Shown here piece by piece: positions 14,660-15,820 of a stretch of 15,820 nucleotides of DNA. Origin of the DNA: Deltaproteobacteria bacterium (GTDB taxonomy: Bacteria > Desulfobacterota_B > Binatia > UBA9968); contig JAUXIP010000009.1 of NCBI GenBank assembly GCA_030620935.1, positions 1 through 15,820 of the forward strand. Direction: 5' to 3'. The notes beneath the pieces were generated by a model, which saw nothing but the letters and a program-made list of their open reading frames with translations, was not told the DNA's origin and did no database searches. Position numbers and translations under genes: made by a program. The first letter of the stretch is position 1; every line of letters starts with the position of its first letter.

Positions 14660-15541
14660 ATGATTCGATTTGACTACCTTGAACCGGAAAGTTTGCAAGA
14701 AGCCTGCGCTCTACTTGATCAGCATGGCGACGATGCCAGACTCATTGCCGGCGGCACAGCTCTTATCATCTGGATGCGTCAGCGCCTTCTTAATCCCAAA
14801 GTCGTCATCAGCCTACAGAAAATTCCGAATCTGAGTTACATCAGGTTCGACAAAGCGGATGGGTTGAGAATCGCGGCGGTCGCATGCCACCGCGACATAG
14901 AGCTCGCTTCCGAAGTCCGCCAATACTATCCGCTACTCCATGAAACTTTCCGGAAAGTCGCCCAACCGAGAATCCGCAATATGGGAACGATCGGCGGCAA
15001 TCTCTGCCAGGGTGATCCGTTGACCGATCCCGGCGCGAGCCTCATTGCGTTGGATGCGGAGGTAATTCTTGCCGGCTCAAAAGGAAAACGGACCTTGCCG
15101 TTGGAAGAGTTTTTCGTTGACTACTACGAGACTGCACTCCAAGCAGGAGAGATTCTTACCGAGGTCCATGTGCCGCCTCCTAAAAAAGCGATCCGTTGGG
15201 CACATATTAAATTCACGCCGCGCAGCCTCGAGGACTTCGCTACGGTCGGCGTGGCCTTGGCCATCGAGACCGAAGATAATCTGTGCCGCGACATTCGGTT
15301 AGCGCTCAACTCCGCCGGGCCGAAGATTTTCCGGGCCAAAAAGGCTGAAGAGATTATCCGGGGACAGCGACTTACAGAAAAGCTCGTGGCGGAGACGGCC
15401 GAGGCGGCTTCCGCCGAAGCCGATCCCATAGAGGACGTGCGCGGCTCGGCAGAATATAAGCGCGAGATGGTGAAGGTTATGGTGCGGCGCGCGATCCAGC
15501 AGGCTCTCCAAAAAGAAAAGTCGTTAAAGCCGACCTCTTAA
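14660..15541 (+). CDS. FAD-binding medium subunit of a molybdenum hydroxylase (CoxM / XdhB family)
   Basis: Carries FAD and passes electrons from the Fe-S subunit to the final acceptor. The 293-aa protein shows the two FAD-binding signatures of the family, AGGTALI (30-36) and the TIGGNLCQGDPLTD block (110-123), the latter preceded by VAQPRIRNMG. The C-terminal CO-dehydrogenase-flavoprotein domain follows (FTPRSLEDFATVGVAL, then IRLALNSAGPKIFRAKKAEE). Cysteines are scattered; there is no clustered set that would suggest the extra [4Fe-4S] insert known from the FAD subunit of 4-hydroxybenzoyl-CoA reductase. It is third in the operon after an 84-bp palindromic spacer. No Mo-cofactor maturation gene such as coxD or xdhC follows within the window. 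Confidence 0.94.
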   Translation: MIRFDYLEPESLQEACALLDQHGDDARLIAGGTALIIWMRQRLLNPKVVISLQKIPNLSYIRFDKADGLRIAAVACHRDIELASEVRQYYPLLHETFRKVAQPRIRNMGTIGGNLCQGDPLTDPGASLIALDAEVILAGSKGKRTLPLEEFFVDYYETALQAGEILTEVHVPPPKKAIRWAHIKFTPRSLEDFATVGVALAIETEDNLCRDIRLALNSAGPKIFRAKKAEEIIRGQRLTEKLVAETAEAASAEADPIEDVRGSAEYKREMVKVMVRRAIQQALQKEKSLKPTS

Positions 15542-15656
15542 GTCGTGCTGTATTTCCTCAGGGGGCAAGCCTTCCGGCCGCAGCCGATAAGCCTTTACCT
15601 TGAGGGTCGCCCACGCCGACCCCTTCGGGTGCTCACTCCCCAGGTCAGGGCCTGTG

Positions 15657-15693
15657 GTTCGACTTTGCTCACCACCCTGAGCCGGTCGAAGGG
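15657..15693 (-). repeat. Dispersed repeat, copy 2
   Basis: On the - strand it reads CCCTTCGA, CTCAGGGT, GTGAG and GTCGAAC in order, the same blocks as 7395-7434 on the + strand, with different spacers. It is a dispersed intergenic repeat in inverted orientation relative to copy 1, about 8.2 kb away. Confidence 0.65.
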
Positions 15694-15797
15694 CAAGCAG
15701 CGACCACGTCCTTGCGTGTGCGGCCTTCAGTCTCTCCCCCTTCGGAATCTGTTGTCGTGGCTGCGGGGAAAGACGGGGCCCGATGCTTCGTCCAACA

Positions 15798-15812
15798 GCC
15801 TGCTATGCAGGC
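15798..15812. repeat. Short perfect hairpin at the window end
   Basis: GCCTGC (15798-15803) and GCAGGC (15807-15812) are perfectly complementary around a 3-nt loop. The flanking sequence (CAACAG before, GGTTAAG after) suggests the edge of another palindromic repeat cut by the window end; no T run is present. Confidence 0.4.
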
Positions 15813-15820
15813 GGTTAAGA

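Larger units (their letters stand above)
15542..15820. other. Non-coding, repeat-containing region at the window end
   Basis: 279 bp with no supportable gene. It includes a CCTTCGGG-type small hairpin near 15621-15632 (ACCC-CTTC-GGGT), the dispersed repeat copy at 15657-15693 and a tight hairpin at 15798-15812. One + frame stays open to the window edge, but its residues come from repeat sequence and include HPEPVEG, a peptide I recognise as a frequent false translation of this repeat type. Confidence 0.6.

Noticed and set aside
15559..15820. Open + frame running to the window end
   Set aside because: It has no good start, and its residues come from dispersed repeat sequence (including HPEPVEG), a typical false ORF.
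1..15820. CRISPR arrays, rRNA genes, integrases, toxin-antitoxin or phage genes
   Set aside because: I looked for regularly spaced direct repeats, rRNA-like sequence and recognisable mobile or defence proteins and saw none.

Overview
The window is a piece of a bacterial chromosome, almost entirely coded on the + strand. Its core is the conserved translation, isoprenoid and envelope cluster rpsB-tsf-pyrH-frr-uppS-cdsA-dxr-rseP, preceded by the 3' end of rho. It is followed by tsaB, a small DUF465/YdcH-like gene, ilvB and ilvN, then a three-gene molybdenum hydroxylase operon. The stretch dxr-rseP-tsaB-DUF465-ilvB-ilvN resembles the order I recall from Deltaproteobacteria such as Geobacter. Together with the short (about 200 aa) EF-Ts, and intergenic repeats of a kind I associate with metagenome-derived lineages (Desulfobacterota/Binatota, NC10, Tectomicrobia), this suggests a free-living, Gram-negative-type, deltaproteobacteria-like organism. 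That placement is inference and not firm.

Layout: 1-261 rho C-terminus. 262-671 is non-coding, with a 129-bp palindromic repeat and two hairpins ahead of rpsB. 672-7280 is the tight core cluster; several genes overlap by 4 nt (pyrH/frr, uppS/cdsA, cdsA/dxr). 7281-7659 is a non-coding, inverted-repeat-bounded, MITE-like element. 7660-10539 holds tsaB, DUF465 and ilvB. 10540-10778 is a structured gap inside the ilvBN pair. 10779-11300 is ilvN. 11301-11723 is a structured non-coding region where ilvC might have been expected. 11724-15541 holds the 2Fe-2S, molybdopterin and FAD subunits of a xanthine-dehydrogenase-family enzyme, with a palindrome between the last two. 15542-15820 is non-coding and carries a second copy of a dispersed repeat.

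How the genes work together: S2, EF-Ts and RRF serve translation; PyrH makes UDP; UppS, CdsA and Dxr supply undecaprenyl diphosphate, CDP-diacylglycerol and MEP-pathway isoprenoids for the envelope; RseP is an intramembrane protease of envelope stress. TsaB helps make the t6A tRNA modification. IlvB and IlvN are the catalytic and regulatory subunits of acetolactate synthase (branched-chain amino acids). The last three genes form a Mo-Fe-S-flavin hydroxylase of unknown substrate.

The proteins are all recognisable families and appear intact. I did not find a convincing undescribed protein system. What is unexplained lies between the genes: nearly every long gap carries a different imperfect palindrome, and the ilvB-ilvN gap has one arm that can pair with either of two upstream arms.
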